A stretch of 64,000 nt of DNA, taken from IMG/VR virus record IMGVR_UViG_3300002161_000764, positions 3,514 through 67,513 of that record; one strand, given 5' to 3'. Below the pieces are notes generated by a model that worked only from the letters and a program-made list of their open reading frames with translations, made no database searches and had not been told where the DNA came from. Positions 43,194 to 51,799 of this stretch are shown piece by piece (the stretch's first letter is position 1; each line of letters opens with the position of its first letter). Origin of the DNA: a virus. A program made the translations under genes and the position numbers.

Positions 43194-43403
43194 TTATTCG
43201 TCTGAAGTTTCTTCTTCAGAGTCAAACTCAGGCATTTCTGCGCTATTCAAACGTTCTTCATTTTCTAAACTTGCTGCTTGTGCTAGACCAGCAACTTCTC
43301 GTGTCTTAGATACGAAATAATCGTGCATTGAAACGGCAGCTTGTTCTTCCTTGCCGTTAATGATGTCCTGAAGCATTCCTTTTAGAAGTTCTCTGTTATC
43401 CAT
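43194..43403 (-). CDS. Small prohead core protein (gp68-like, copy 2)
   Basis: 69 residues. MDNRELLKGMLQDIINGKEE followed by VSMHDYFVSKTREVAGL and a strongly acidic tail (FDSEEETSDE). The first ~42 residues are almost the same as in the 43936-44340 product. Small acidic core proteins (gp67/gp68) occupy this part of T4-like head modules; which T4 gene it equals is uncertain. RBS AAAGGAATATT and late-promoter-like TGTAAATA upstream. Confidence 0.8.
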   Translation of the reverse strand: MDNRELLKGMLQDIINGKEEQAAVSMHDYFVSKTREVAGLAQAASLENEERLNSAEMPEFDSEEETSDE

Positions 43404-43432
43404 AATATTCCTTTATGCAGTTTGAGACAATT

Positions 43433-43440
43433 TATTTACA
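43433..43440 (-). promoter_or_regulatory. Late promoter-like TGTAAATA
   Basis: Minus-strand TGTAAATA 30 bases before the small core protein gene at 43194-43403. Confidence 0.45.
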
Positions 43441-43452
43441 GAGCTGCGGAGG

Positions 43453-43884
43453 TCATTTTGCAATCTCCTCTAAGGATTTTGCTAGACTTGACATCGCATC
43501 CATATAGTCTTGTGAGGATGAAGAGAATTTTCCTTCTAACTCCTTCTTTAGTAGATCACAAACTTCGCCAGCAAATTGCTTCCATTCCTTGATTTTTCTG
43601 AACTCCTTATGCTTTTCATTTATTACCATTGCAACATTCAACGTGCCGTGAGTATTGTATGCATTGCCTTTATCACGAAGACCTTCACGCAGGGCGCTGA
43701 TTGCCACCTTACAAAGTTCACGATCTATCACTACCTTTGGAGCAATCGACCCGTACTTATCATCCAACCTACTCTTGGCAATCAAGAGAGCGTCTTTAAC
43801 ATCAAGAGAAAGGTCAAATGCTGAATCGGATTTACTAACAGTGAATCCGGCAAACCCTTCAACAATAATTTCAGAAAGCTTCAC
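43453..43884 (-). CDS. Leader-bearing protein inside the head module
   Basis: 143 residues with a GTG start. Leader MKLSEIIVEGFAGFTV has the IVE cleavage motif. The body is alpha/beta with a helical C-terminus (DYMDAMSSLAKSLEEIAK). It lies between the two gp68-like genes, a location that directly supports the idea that such leaders belong to prohead-core cargo. Function unknown. Confidence 0.75.
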   Translation of the reverse strand: MKLSEIIVEGFAGFTVSKSDSAFDLSLDVKDALLIAKSRLDDKYGSIAPKVVIDRELCKVAISALREGLRDKGNAYNTHGTLNVAMVINEKHKEFRKIKEWKQFAGEVCDLLKKELEGKFSSSSQDYMDAMSSLAKSLEEIAK

Positions 43885-43935
43885 GTAATTCTCTCTATTT
43901 TATAATTGCGCGTCTGTCAGACCTGCAGAAATTAA

Positions 43936-44340
43936 TTACTTATCTCCAAGTTGATATGGCTTGTCACCAGCAGAAACTCCGCCAACTTTGCCTTTGATTA
44001 CTTGCTTCTTCTTCCAACCTGCCTTTTCAAGGGCACGATGAGTAGCAGCCAAAGATGTACGATTTCCAACGGTAACTGTGTTATCGTCAGGATCTACTTC
44101 TGCACCATTAAGGTCTTCATAATCCATCGCATCTTTTCCACCTGGGTGATGGTAAACGATCTTGTCATGGACAGTTGCTTCTGCTTCCGAAAGATCAAGT
44201 TCTTCGAATGCGGTCTGTGAAAGACCAGCAACTTCACGGGTTTTTGAAACGAAGTAGTCGTGCATAGATACTGCAGCCTCTTCTTCCTTGCCATTGATAA
44301 TGCTCTGTAGCATTTCCTTGAGTTTTTCTTGATTGCTCAT
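43936..44340 (-). CDS. Prohead core protein (gp68-like, copy 1) with C-terminal extension
   Basis: 134 residues from the ATG at 44340 (MSNQEKLKEMLQSIINGKEE), chosen for its RBS AAAGGGCAATT; a longer frame exists. Residues 1-42 are shared with the 43194-43403 product (SMHDYFVSKTREVAGL). The rest is different: KIVYHHPGGKDAMDYEDLNG and a basic end. Probably a scaffold-core component that is cut by gp21. Confidence 0.78.
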   Translation of the reverse strand: MSNQEKLKEMLQSIINGKEEEAAVSMHDYFVSKTREVAGLSQTAFEELDLSEAEATVHDKIVYHHPGGKDAMDYEDLNGAEVDPDDNTVTVGNRTSLAATHRALEKAGWKKKQVIKGKVGGVSAGDKPYQLGDK

Positions 44341-44410
44341 AATTGCCCTTTTTAATATGGTTGTATGCATTTAAATAAATTTAAACTGCACAGTGGTAAT
44401 TTATCGTAGA

Positions 44411-45022
44411 TTATTTTGAGCCCTTGCGAATTGCTTCAAGAAGACATAAAATTTCCTTTTTCAAATAAGCTTGTGCATTCTTATCATGTACTACTGTTTC
44501 AGCAAGAGACATAATCTTCTTGCTTCCAAGTGCTTCCATAACTGCAGATGGGTAGGCATCAGGAGCAGATGGCTGTGACACGATGTCTACGGTAACGAAT
44601 GAGAAGTCAGAAACTTCTCCACTCTCATTTACGTTTCCAGTTCCGCGTGATGATACTCCTAGTCTTACTCCACCCTCAATTAGACCGCGTGCAATATTTC
44701 CGCAGGGGGTGTTAAGAAGTTTCATCTTGCCAACAACGTTATTTCCATCCATTGTCATTTCAGAAATGACGTGTGATACTCTTCCAAGGTCAATTGACAG
44801 GGTGTCAGGGTGATTTAGTTCGCCGCAAATGCTAAAGCCTTCGCTGATTTTCTTCTGTGCAGACTCAACTACCTTTGACATTTCTGCGGAGCGGTACTTT
44901 CTTCCATTTCCATTTACACACTCTGCCTGCATCAGAATACCCTTTAGGTATAGGTCTTGGCCCTTGCGCATTTCGCAGAGGCTAGCAGTAGATGGTGAAA
45001 GCTGTTCTGTTAAGATTTTCAT
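44411..45022 (-). CDS. 21: Prohead protease gp21
   Basis: 203 residues. Serine protease of the herpesvirus/T4 prohead type: catalytic His71 in GELNHPDTLSIDLGRVSH and the Ser of LGVSSRG (124/125). N-terminal MKILTEQLSPS includes an LTE self-cleavage site. It sits in the prohead core and cleaves gp23, scaffold and internal proteins after (L/I)xE before packaging. RBS TTAAGGGGAAAAA. The preceding interval holds a GATAAATA late-promoter-like octamer. Confidence 0.95.
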   Translation of the reverse strand: MKILTEQLSPSTASLCEMRKGQDLYLKGILMQAECVNGNGRKYRSAEMSKVVESAQKKISEGFSICGELNHPDTLSIDLGRVSHVISEMTMDGNNVVGKMKLLNTPCGNIARGLIEGGVRLGVSSRGTGNVNESGEVSDFSFVTVDIVSQPSAPDAYPSAVMEALGSKKIMSLAETVVHDKNAQAYLKKEILCLLEAIRKGSK

Positions 45023-45062
45023 TTTTTCCCCTTAAGCATGGGTAAAAGTGTAATTACGTTTA

Positions 45063-45070
45063 TTTATCTG
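45063..45070 (-). promoter_or_regulatory. Late promoter-like GATAAATA for gp21
   Basis: Minus-strand GATAAATA 40 bases before the gp21 ATG, next to a hairpin at 45073-45094. Confidence 0.5.
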
Positions 45071-45072
45071 AT

Positions 45073-45094
45073 ATAAGCACATTTGCTTATATAT
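45073..45094 (-). terminator. Hairpin after the GIY-YIG gene
   Basis: Stem ATATAAGCA / TGCTTATAT with a 4-base loop, at the end of the inserted endonuclease. AT-rich and without a T-run, so only a weak candidate. Confidence 0.3.
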
Positions 45095-45096
45095 TT

Positions 45097-45927
45097 TCAT
45101 GCGCAGCATGTGCTTATAACCTTTGATATCCAAGCATTCACTGTACTTTCAGGAATGCCCGTTTGCTTCGAAATATCTACTCTGAGTATTCCAACTTTTG
45201 CAAGCGATATAACGTGAAGTTGAGTCTCTCTAGAGTGTCTTTTCATAAAGATGAATCCCGGTATCTTTGCAGCATCAATTGACTGCAGTAACGAAGAATG
45301 TTCAATGTTTTTTCTGTACGATGGATTTTTTATACCAGATATGGATGAAGACTGTTTTTTACGATACTCAGAGTTGTTTTTGTTTTTTCCACGGTGAAGA
45401 ATGCTTATTTTTTTAGCCATTCTGGCAAGAGCATCTGAAGTTTGCTTTGTGCGCCCTCTCAGTTTATCTGATATTTGCGCGATATAGGCATGTGTATGTT
45501 TTGTTCTACCACTCAGTGCCGCAGACATTCTCTTCAACCCCAAATCAGTATCTTTAGTTTTGCCTCTACGTTTTTCTGCAGTTTTTGCTACAGCAGTCTT
45601 TAGTTTTTCTTTATCTCTTTGCCAGCGCTTGCACAACGGAACAGTATCCAAATATCCTCCTCGGCCACCAAGCACTAAATTGAGACACTTTGGGTCAAGA
45701 AGCGTTTCGTAATTTACAAGTTTGCTTTCAAGAAGATATGCCTCATGCTTAGTTAGATGCTGCGCAAGAACTTGTTTTTTAGGCACGGCCGTCCTAAGCG
45801 CGCGCTTTAACGCCTTTCCTGATCCCCAATAAACATCGGTGCGTATAGTTTTGTTTCCCGGCAACTTTCTAACACCGATGTAGTACTCACCGGTGTCAAA
45901 AGTTGTTTTATACGCATAATGCGTCAT
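45097..45927 (-). CDS. GIY-YIG homing endonuclease between gp20 and gp21
   Basis: 276 residues from MTHYAYKTTFDTGEYYIGVR (ATG at 45927); a longer frame would only run into gp20 coding sequence. GIY-YIG core with YIG at 16-18, helix HEAYLLESKLVNYE and PKCLNLVLGG. Several NUMOD3-like repeats (SGRTKHTHAYIAQISDKLRG, GRTKQTSDAL, RGKNKNN) and a C-terminal helix-turn-helix (RVDISKQTGIPESTVNAWIS) provide DNA binding. It starts one base after the gp20 stop, in the normally tight portal-protease interval. Confidence 0.92.
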   Translation of the reverse strand: MTHYAYKTTFDTGEYYIGVRKLPGNKTIRTDVYWGSGKALKRALRTAVPKKQVLAQHLTKHEAYLLESKLVNYETLLDPKCLNLVLGGRGGYLDTVPLCKRWQRDKEKLKTAVAKTAEKRRGKTKDTDLGLKRMSAALSGRTKHTHAYIAQISDKLRGRTKQTSDALARMAKKISILHRGKNKNNSEYRKKQSSSISGIKNPSYRKNIEHSSLLQSIDAAKIPGFIFMKRHSRETQLHVISLAKVGILRVDISKQTGIPESTVNAWISKVISTCCA

Positions 45928-45928
45928 T

Positions 45929-47593
45929 TTATGCTGCTGGAGGTGTAGTTTCTGCTGCTGGCGCTTCAGCCGGCGCTTCTGCCGGCGCTTCAGCAGGCGC
46001 CTCTCCGCCAAAGAAGCCACCACCTAATTCGCCACCTGCTCCAAGTTCGGCGCCTGGCATACCAGCACCTGCTTCAGGGGTTACTGCTTCTCTATTCTCA
46101 TAAACGGCGGGGTCATAAATTTGCTGCATAGATGGGATATTAGTATTCTCAGTAATCCCACGCTCTTCCTTAACCATCACCTCGTTCATCTGGATCTCAT
46201 CATCGGTCAGACCTAGGTATCTCTTCAGAACGAAGCGCTTTGAGAGTGTCTTTTCAGCAGAGATATTGTTGAACGAACTAATGAGATCTGCATCAAGAGC
46301 CGCTTGGCGATAAAGGGCAAAGTTTGCTGGTTCTGGGAGTTTAAGGCTGAACAGTTCGTCATCAATCTTTAGACCACACACCTTTAAGTAAATCTTAAAC
46401 TCATTGTCAAGAATATCTTCAAGACGATCTTGAAGGCGCTTGACGAAGTTAGCAAAACGCAGTTCCTCAATATAAGCGATACCCACTTTTCCATCATTGT
46501 ATTGAGACCCACCAGCATCAGAGCCAGAAAGGTACGATGATGGTACTCTGAGCCCTCGGAACAATTTATCTCTAAAGTACTTTAGTAGATTTGTACCGAA
46601 GTCCTCAGTTCCACCTGCTAGAGTTTCTACCTTCGATCCTCGACCAGTTGCAGTGACTGGGAAGAAGTAGTCTTCTTGAAGGCTTGTTGGGTCATATTGT
46701 CCGTCAATGATGTCCTTCTGACCGCTGCTTGTTTGACCAGGAACTCTCTTTTGGCGAATTTCATTCTTTACCTGCTCGAGGTACTGCTTTACCCGCTGTG
46801 CTGGCATATTGCCGACGTCGACGTAGAACACACGCCGCTCTGGAGCACGTACGATTCTATAAATGACAACTGCATCTTCAATCATTGACAGTTGTCTGAA
46901 TATTCTAAAGATTGGGCGAAGAACTGACTGACCAAATGGTGCGCTGTCTCCCATCTCATCTGACATTGAGAAGTGAATCATCGCCGCTGCAGGAATAACA
47001 TCCATCTCCTCATTTCTCACGCCATAGTTAGATGTGCTGCCTGATGGCTTTCCTGGTTGCTTAAGATGGTAGTTGATTTTATTTCCCTGTTGGTCAATTT
47101 CAATACCATGCACTAAAGATGGATCAACCCACACCCAGCGCTTCGTATCAGATGTCTTTCTGAAGAAGCAGTCACCATATTTGATGAGATCACGGCAAAT
47201 CTTGAACATTCGACGGTTGAGTTCCTGCATCTGCGACCATTGTCTAACAGCCTGACGAAGGGTAACTGCTGTTGTATCTGAAACGTCTTGATTTTCTTCT
47301 TTGTTATATTCAATAATAAATGGAAGCTTTGTCTTGCTATCTTTATTGCTCATCTCTTCTGCAATAACGTCAAGTGCTCTGGAAATATCAATGTCTGCGT
47401 CCATTGAGTCATATTGTTTGTAATTTGCCATTCTTGACCCTGGGCCTCTCAGAATTTGAGAGTACCACGTGATTGCCGCCATTGACGTTAGGTCAGTTGT
47501 CCTTGGGTCATAGGCATCTGTAGAAATGGTAGTATAAAGTTGCTTTCTTGACGCTGGAGTTATAATTTTCCAATATGATGAAAATTGTGCCAT
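45929..47593 (-). CDS. 20: Portal vertex protein gp20
   Basis: 554 residues (T4 gp20 524). Marker segments: DADIDISRALDVIAEEMSNK, DCFFRKTSDTKRWVWVDPSL, RIVRAPERRVFYVDVGNMPA, KYFRDKLFRGLRVPSSYLSG. It forms the dodecameric ring through which DNA enters and onto which gp17 and then the neck dock. The C-terminus has an Ala/Pro-rich tail (EAPAEAPAEAPA). RBS AATAGGAAAAATAA. Confidence 0.96.
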   Translation of the reverse strand: MAQFSSYWKIITPASRKQLYTTISTDAYDPRTTDLTSMAAITWYSQILRGPGSRMANYKQYDSMDADIDISRALDVIAEEMSNKDSKTKLPFIIEYNKEENQDVSDTTAVTLRQAVRQWSQMQELNRRMFKICRDLIKYGDCFFRKTSDTKRWVWVDPSLVHGIEIDQQGNKINYHLKQPGKPSGSTSNYGVRNEEMDVIPAAAMIHFSMSDEMGDSAPFGQSVLRPIFRIFRQLSMIEDAVVIYRIVRAPERRVFYVDVGNMPAQRVKQYLEQVKNEIRQKRVPGQTSSGQKDIIDGQYDPTSLQEDYFFPVTATGRGSKVETLAGGTEDFGTNLLKYFRDKLFRGLRVPSSYLSGSDAGGSQYNDGKVGIAYIEELRFANFVKRLQDRLEDILDNEFKIYLKVCGLKIDDELFSLKLPEPANFALYRQAALDADLISSFNNISAEKTLSKRFVLKRYLGLTDDEIQMNEVMVKEERGITENTNIPSMQQIYDPAVYENREAVTPEAGAGMPGAELGAGGELGGGFFGGEAPAEAPAEAPAEAPAAETTPPAA

Positions 47594-47605
47594 TTATTTT
47601 TCCTA

Positions 47606-50600
47606 TTACGCTGTGCCTGTTGTAATAAAGCCCCAAAGTTTTTCAGCAGAAGTCATCTCTGGTCGATTTAGCGATTTGAGCATGTTCTCTGTTGGGTCAC
47701 CTTGAGAAGTTAAGAATGCAAGTGTCTGCTTCAAAACTTCAAGTTGCTGCTGCGCTACAGTCAAAAGTTCTGCTTGACTTAGCCCCTCTTTAGTTGCTGC
47801 TACCGCTGTTCCTTCTGCTGGAGTTGTTTCTGTTGTTGCTGGAGTTTCATTTTTATTTAGACCTGGCTCAACCACAGTTGGCTGTTTAGCAGGTTGAGGT
47901 GTTGCTACTTGTGGTGGTTGCTGCTGTGCTGGGGCTGCCTGAACTGCTTCTTTCTTTACTGGCTCTGCCTGCACGGTCTGTTTTGCAGGTTCTGCTTGAA
48001 TATTCTCCTTCTTTGCAGGTTCTGCCTTTACAGGTTCTTCCTTCTTCTTTTCTTCCTTCTTTTTCTTTTCTTCTTCCTTTCTAGCCGCTTCAGCATTAAC
48101 GTTTCTAACTGATTGAACGGTGCGAGAAGCAGATGCAGCGAGGTCATCGAGAGTTGTCACTCTATCGTTAACTAGAACTTCTGTCTTCTTCTTTGATTTC
48201 TCTAACGCCTTTTGGTTTTCCTCACCGATGGAGCGCAGGGTTGCTCCTTCTTTTTTCCATAAGTCTTCACGCAGTTTTGCACCTTCTGCGATGCCTTGGT
48301 CAAGTTCATCTGCCTGTGCTCGCAGACCCTTTACCCACTTGTTATCCTTGCCCACGAATGGAAGAGACTCAATAATTAACGCGAGGCCCTTCAGAATCCC
48401 GGCGCCTAGCATCTTCCAAAAGTCCACGAATGCAGAGGTACCGTAATCAATAATTTTTGTGGTGTTGACCTTGAAACTAATACCAAGTGCTTCAAATACT
48501 GAGTTTACGCCCCAGTCAAAAATCCTTGTAAATCCAGTAAACAAACCATTTAACCCCGCAATTAACATTCCCCCTAATTTTCCAAACAATCCTTCGCCAA
48601 AGCCAAGTGCAGCGCCCATTTCACCAGTGAATAATTCCTCAATAGCACTTATGATTCCACCAAGAAGAGCACTTCCTTTAAAGAAACCACTAATTGATGA
48701 AAATATTCCCTTGACTGCAGCAACTGCACCGTTAAACATACCAGATACTGAACCTACCGCCTTTGCCGCCAAACCAGAAATTGATGAAAATATTCCCTTG
48801 ACTGCAGCAATTGCACCGTTAAACATACCAGATACTGAACCTACCGCCTTTGCCGCCAAACCAGAAATTGATGAAAATGCGCTGGAAAACATACCAGTGA
48901 CTGATGAAAAAATTCCCTTAAAAATTCCTGTTATAGGGGTAAGTACTTTTCCAGCAGTTGTTGCAATTGTTGAAAATACACCTGAAACTTTTGAACCAAA
49001 ATCTTTTAAGAATTTCATTGCACCAGTAGCAGCGCCAATTCCTTTGCCCTGTATGGCTGCAAGTATTTTGGCATACCACATTGACTGTATTGCAGTTTGT
49101 GCCACAAGGCCTGTCACCTCAATTGCAGCCTCTCCTAAAGGGTTCTTTGCAAAGCCGGAAAATACTGTCATTCCCTTTCCAATTGTCTGCAGAATTCCAC
49201 CAGTCTCCTTTCCAATCTCTTCATTTTGTACTGGCCCTGCATCTGTCTGAAGTTTTGCTTTAGCTGCTGCCTTTTGTGCTTCTCCATACGGAGTTCCAGC
49301 AAGTTTTTCACTTAACTGTTCACCGATAAATTCTGCCTGAATATTTCCAGTATTTTGCATTGCCTGCAGACGAGATTCCATCTGACCAGATAATTCAACG
49401 AATCTCTTTTCTTCTTCTGGGGTTTTCCTTTTCTTTTGTGATAGCCTTGCTAGTTCTTCGGTTTCGCCAGCAGACATGCCAGTAATTGCGCCAGCCTGAC
49501 GTATTAGTCCTGCTGCCTGCATTCGTTGCTGGGCAGTTGCCTTGCGCTGGGCAAGCAGCGCATTAGTAAGCCCTGCCGATGCCTCTTTGGTCAAGCCCAT
49601 CTGCTGACCTAAAGTAGCAGTATCCATCAATTGCGCCATCCGGGCCTGGCGTTCAGCAGGTGCAAGTCCTATTAAATCCTCCTGTACGTTTTCATTACTA
49701 GCAATGTCCTTCATCAATTCTTGGAAGGCAGTTGAAGTCATCATCGTAGTTTTACGAAGCTTCTCAAACTGCTTTACCTGCGCATTAGTAGCATCTGCCT
49801 GCTTTTCCATTGGAATGCCAAGCATTACAGAATTAGTCTGCATTGATGCTGCTAACCTTTCTGCTGCTGGGCCAAATGTGCCTAGTCGTGCAAGGTCATG
49901 TGTTGTCTTATCAACTCTATCGCCGAAGTCATCAAAACTTCTTGCTCTTACAACCGCTGCCTGGTTGTCCTCCATCATCTCTGTGTATTCCTGCAGACTC
50001 ATACCTGCAGTAATTGCATCACCATAAAGACCGGCTAGACTACTTGCTGCGCTAACACCGCGGGCCTGAAGATAAAAAATATCTTTGCCTAAACCAACAA
50101 ATGCATCACCTAATATTCTAAGCGCATTTCTTAGCTCTATTTTGAATTTTTCAGTCTCTTCTCCCGCTTCTTCAACTTTGCCAGAAAAGTCATCTACATC
50201 TCTGCCTGCCGACTCAAGTTCTCCAGCAAAGTCATCGACATCACGTGCAGAACTGCGAATAGTTGCTGTAGATTCGGCAACGGCTTCTCCGAGGTCACCA
50301 GCAAAGTCATCTATATCCCTAACAGTTGCCTTTACGGTTTCTACAGACCCAGCAAAGTCGTCTACTGAGCGTACAAGGGCATCACTACCTTCAGCCGGCC
50401 CCTTAACCTCTGCAACACTGTCAATCTTTGAAACTGCGCCCGTAAAGGAAGAGCCAAGGGCTCTAATTCCCTTTCTCATTCCAAGAAGGTCGCCTCTTAC
50501 ACCCCTAAAAGATTTGCCTAATTTTTCTGCTTCAAATGTCAGATCTTTTAACCCACGGGTGGCAACAATAATCGTCTTATCAAGAGATTCTGAATCTTGA

Positions 50601-50731
50601 CTTTGCTTACCTCCCTTGCCACCAGGCAGCCTTCTTTGCTCAGACGGAGCAGCGCCCTTGTTAGCAAGTAGCGACTGCTCAAGCAGTTTCTCTATTCGTT
50701 GCAGGGTTTTTAATGCTTGGGTTTCATCCAT
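47606..50731 (-). CDS. Tail tape measure protein (gp29 position)
   Basis: 1041 residues (T4 gp29 590). N-terminal coiled coil, then four DDF(A/S)G repeats (~residues 125-190: VDDFAGSVE, IDDFAGDLGE, VDDFAGELE, VDDFSGKVE). A helical middle is followed by hydrophobic Gly/Ala/Ser/Phe-rich segments (~600-780) typical of tape measures. These include an exact 29-residue duplication starting GIFSSISGLAAKAVGSVSGM. A Lys/Glu/Pro-rich linker and a helical C-terminus close the protein. It sets tail length and is ejected ahead of DNA. Divergent from gp26, with facing late promoters in the 64-base gap. Confidence 0.88.
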   Translation of the reverse strand: MDETQALKTLQRIEKLLEQSLLANKGAAPSEQRRLPGGKGGKQSQDSESLDKTIIVATRGLKDLTFEAEKLGKSFRGVRGDLLGMRKGIRALGSSFTGAVSKIDSVAEVKGPAEGSDALVRSVDDFAGSVETVKATVRDIDDFAGDLGEAVAESTATIRSSARDVDDFAGELESAGRDVDDFSGKVEEAGEETEKFKIELRNALRILGDAFVGLGKDIFYLQARGVSAASSLAGLYGDAITAGMSLQEYTEMMEDNQAAVVRARSFDDFGDRVDKTTHDLARLGTFGPAAERLAASMQTNSVMLGIPMEKQADATNAQVKQFEKLRKTTMMTSTAFQELMKDIASNENVQEDLIGLAPAERQARMAQLMDTATLGQQMGLTKEASAGLTNALLAQRKATAQQRMQAAGLIRQAGAITGMSAGETEELARLSQKKRKTPEEEKRFVELSGQMESRLQAMQNTGNIQAEFIGEQLSEKLAGTPYGEAQKAAAKAKLQTDAGPVQNEEIGKETGGILQTIGKGMTVFSGFAKNPLGEAAIEVTGLVAQTAIQSMWYAKILAAIQGKGIGAATGAMKFLKDFGSKVSGVFSTIATTAGKVLTPITGIFKGIFSSVTGMFSSAFSSISGLAAKAVGSVSGMFNGAIAAVKGIFSSISGLAAKAVGSVSGMFNGAVAAVKGIFSSISGFFKGSALLGGIISAIEELFTGEMGAALGFGEGLFGKLGGMLIAGLNGLFTGFTRIFDWGVNSVFEALGISFKVNTTKIIDYGTSAFVDFWKMLGAGILKGLALIIESLPFVGKDNKWVKGLRAQADELDQGIAEGAKLREDLWKKEGATLRSIGEENQKALEKSKKKTEVLVNDRVTTLDDLAASASRTVQSVRNVNAEAARKEEEKKKKEEKKKEEPVKAEPAKKENIQAEPAKQTVQAEPVKKEAVQAAPAQQQPPQVATPQPAKQPTVVEPGLNKNETPATTETTPAEGTAVAATKEGLSQAELLTVAQQQLEVLKQTLAFLTSQGDPTENMLKSLNRPEMTSAEKLWGFITTGTA
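48693..48866 (-). repeat. Tandem 87-bp duplication inside the tape measure gene
   Basis: Two adjacent 87-bp units (48693-48779, 48780-48866) differ at one base seen (Ala/Val change) and add exactly 29 residues each. A third unit begins and stops after ~15 bases. Very recent duplication. Confidence 0.92.
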
Positions 50732-50761
50732 TGTTTAGCCTGGAAGTGACGCTCTTTCGAG

Positions 50762-50769
50762 CGTAAATA
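50762..50769 (+). promoter_or_regulatory. Late promoter-like CGTAAATA (plus strand)
   Basis: CGTAAATA 32 bases before the gp26 ATG at 50802. Confidence 0.5.
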
Positions 50770-50779
50770 TATCATAGCA

Positions 50780-50787
50780 TATTTATC
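50780..50787 (-). promoter_or_regulatory. Late promoter-like GATAAATA for the tape measure
   Basis: Minus-strand GATAAATA 48 bases before the tape measure ATG. With 50762-50769 it forms a divergent late-promoter pair. Confidence 0.5.
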
Positions 50788-50801
50788 ATACGGGGATGTA
50801 T

Positions 50802-51575
50802 ATGGAAAATGCGCAAAATCCACTTTTGCAGAAACTAAAACTTCCGGGCCGAGTATTTCAACTACCATCGCGCGGCGCACTTTACAGAAATGGTGAAGTT
50901 AATTGCATGGAAGGTGAAATTCATGTGCACGCGATGTCAGCATTAACCGAAATTAACCTAAAAAACCCAGACCTGTTGTTCAATGGAAAGGCTCTCGAAG
51001 AGGTATGCAGGGAATGCATTCCAGAAATTAAGAAGCCCACTGAACTTTTTGGCAGAGATGTAGATGCACTAATGTTTTTCCTTCGTGTAGTAACATACGG
51101 GCCTCAGTTTGAAATCAATGTAAAGCACACCTGCGACGAAGCAAAGAATCATTCCTATGTGGTTGATTTGGAGAAGATGATTCAGGAAATGCGCCCACTT
51201 GACCCAACAACAAAGTTTGAGGTAGTTCTCCAGAATGGGCAAAAAGTAACCCTTCACCCAGTCAAGTTTGAGCATATGATTAAACTTTTCCAGATGAATA
51301 CTGGAAAACAAGAGTTGAATTCAGATGACGTCAAAGCCAATATCATCTTTAACCTAGTCAATTTGGTTGAGAGCGTAGATGGTATTACAGACCGTGCAAT
51401 GATTGAAGAATGGGCTAAGTTGCTTACCACTCCAATGCAGAATAAAATAACTGAAGTCATCGAGAAGATGAATCAGTGGGGCCCAAACCAAACTATTCAA
51501 CTGAAGTGCAAGGACTGCAGCGAGATGATGAATGTTGAACTGCCTCTGAACCCAATAAGTTTTTTCACCGAATGA
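50802..51575 (+). CDS. 26: Baseplate hub subunit gp26
   Basis: 257 residues from the ATG at 50802 (RBS ACGGGG 6 bases upstream; the ATG at 50796 is too close to it). Diagnostic: LKLPGRVFQLPSRGALYRNG, EIHVHAMSALTEINLKNPDL, VCRECIPEIKKPTELFGRDV, DALMFFLRVVTYGPQFEI. A C-terminal zinc-like CKDCSEMM follows. Family PF12322 (T4 baseplate). The last codons contain T TTT TTC, a canonical -1 slippery heptamer, just before the stop and the start of the next frame. By position next to the tape measure it may play a tail-assembly chaperone role. That is inference. Confidence 0.9.
   Translation: MENAQNPLLQKLKLPGRVFQLPSRGALYRNGEVNCMEGEIHVHAMSALTEINLKNPDLLFNGKALEEVCRECIPEIKKPTELFGRDVDALMFFLRVVTYGPQFEINVKHTCDEAKNHSYVVDLEKMIQEMRPLDPTTKFEVVLQNGQKVTLHPVKFEHMIKLFQMNTGKQELNSDDVKANIIFNLVNLVESVDGITDRAMIEEWAKLLTTPMQNKITEVIEKMNQWGPNQTIQLKCKDCSEMMNVELPLNPISFFTE
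51560..51566 (+). promoter_or_regulatory. Possible -1 ribosomal frameshift site T TTT TTC
   Basis: The heptamer is in phase with gp26 (AGT TTT TTC). A -1 slip would read CAC CGA ATG and continue in the frame of the 51572-51796 gene, giving a 74-residue extension. A downstream stimulatory structure was not established. Confidence 0.4.
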
Positions 51576-51796
51576 TCATTTCTGGTGAGGCGAGCAGGAT
51601 CGCCGAGATGATCAATTCAATGGGTATAGAAGTAAGAAACCTGCTCAAGTCAGCAATTGAGATTGCTTACTTTTCAAGAGGCTCCATTCAATATGAATCA
51701 GTACTGCATATGACCCCGCTTGAGCGGGATATTGCAGTTGAATTTATCAATAGGAGACTTGAGTTAGCCTCCAAGATGTCATTCCCTGTATTCTGA
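51572..51796 (+). CDS. Small helical protein overlapping gp26 (possible frameshift extension)
   Basis: 74 residues: MIISGEASRIAEMINSMGIE and PLERDIAVEFINRRLELASK. The ATG overlaps the gp26 stop (ATGA) and lies in the -1 frame. Its size, helical content and proximity to the tape measure resemble the T part of lambda-type G/GT tail chaperones. It could be made by re-initiation, by frameshifting, or both. Confidence 0.75.
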   Translation: MIISGEASRIAEMINSMGIEVRNLLKSAIEIAYFSRGSIQYESVLHMTPLERDIAVEFINRRLELASKMSFPVF

Positions 51797-51799
51797 TAA

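Noticed and set aside
48459-49250. 263-residue plus-strand frame opposite the tape measure gene
   Set aside because: Proline- and isoleucine-rich mirror of the tape measure coding sequence, no RBS or promoter, no recognisable domain.
50085-50600. 171-residue plus-strand frame opposite the tape measure N-terminus
   Set aside because: Ser/Pro-rich mirror of DDFAG repeats and neighbouring coding sequence.
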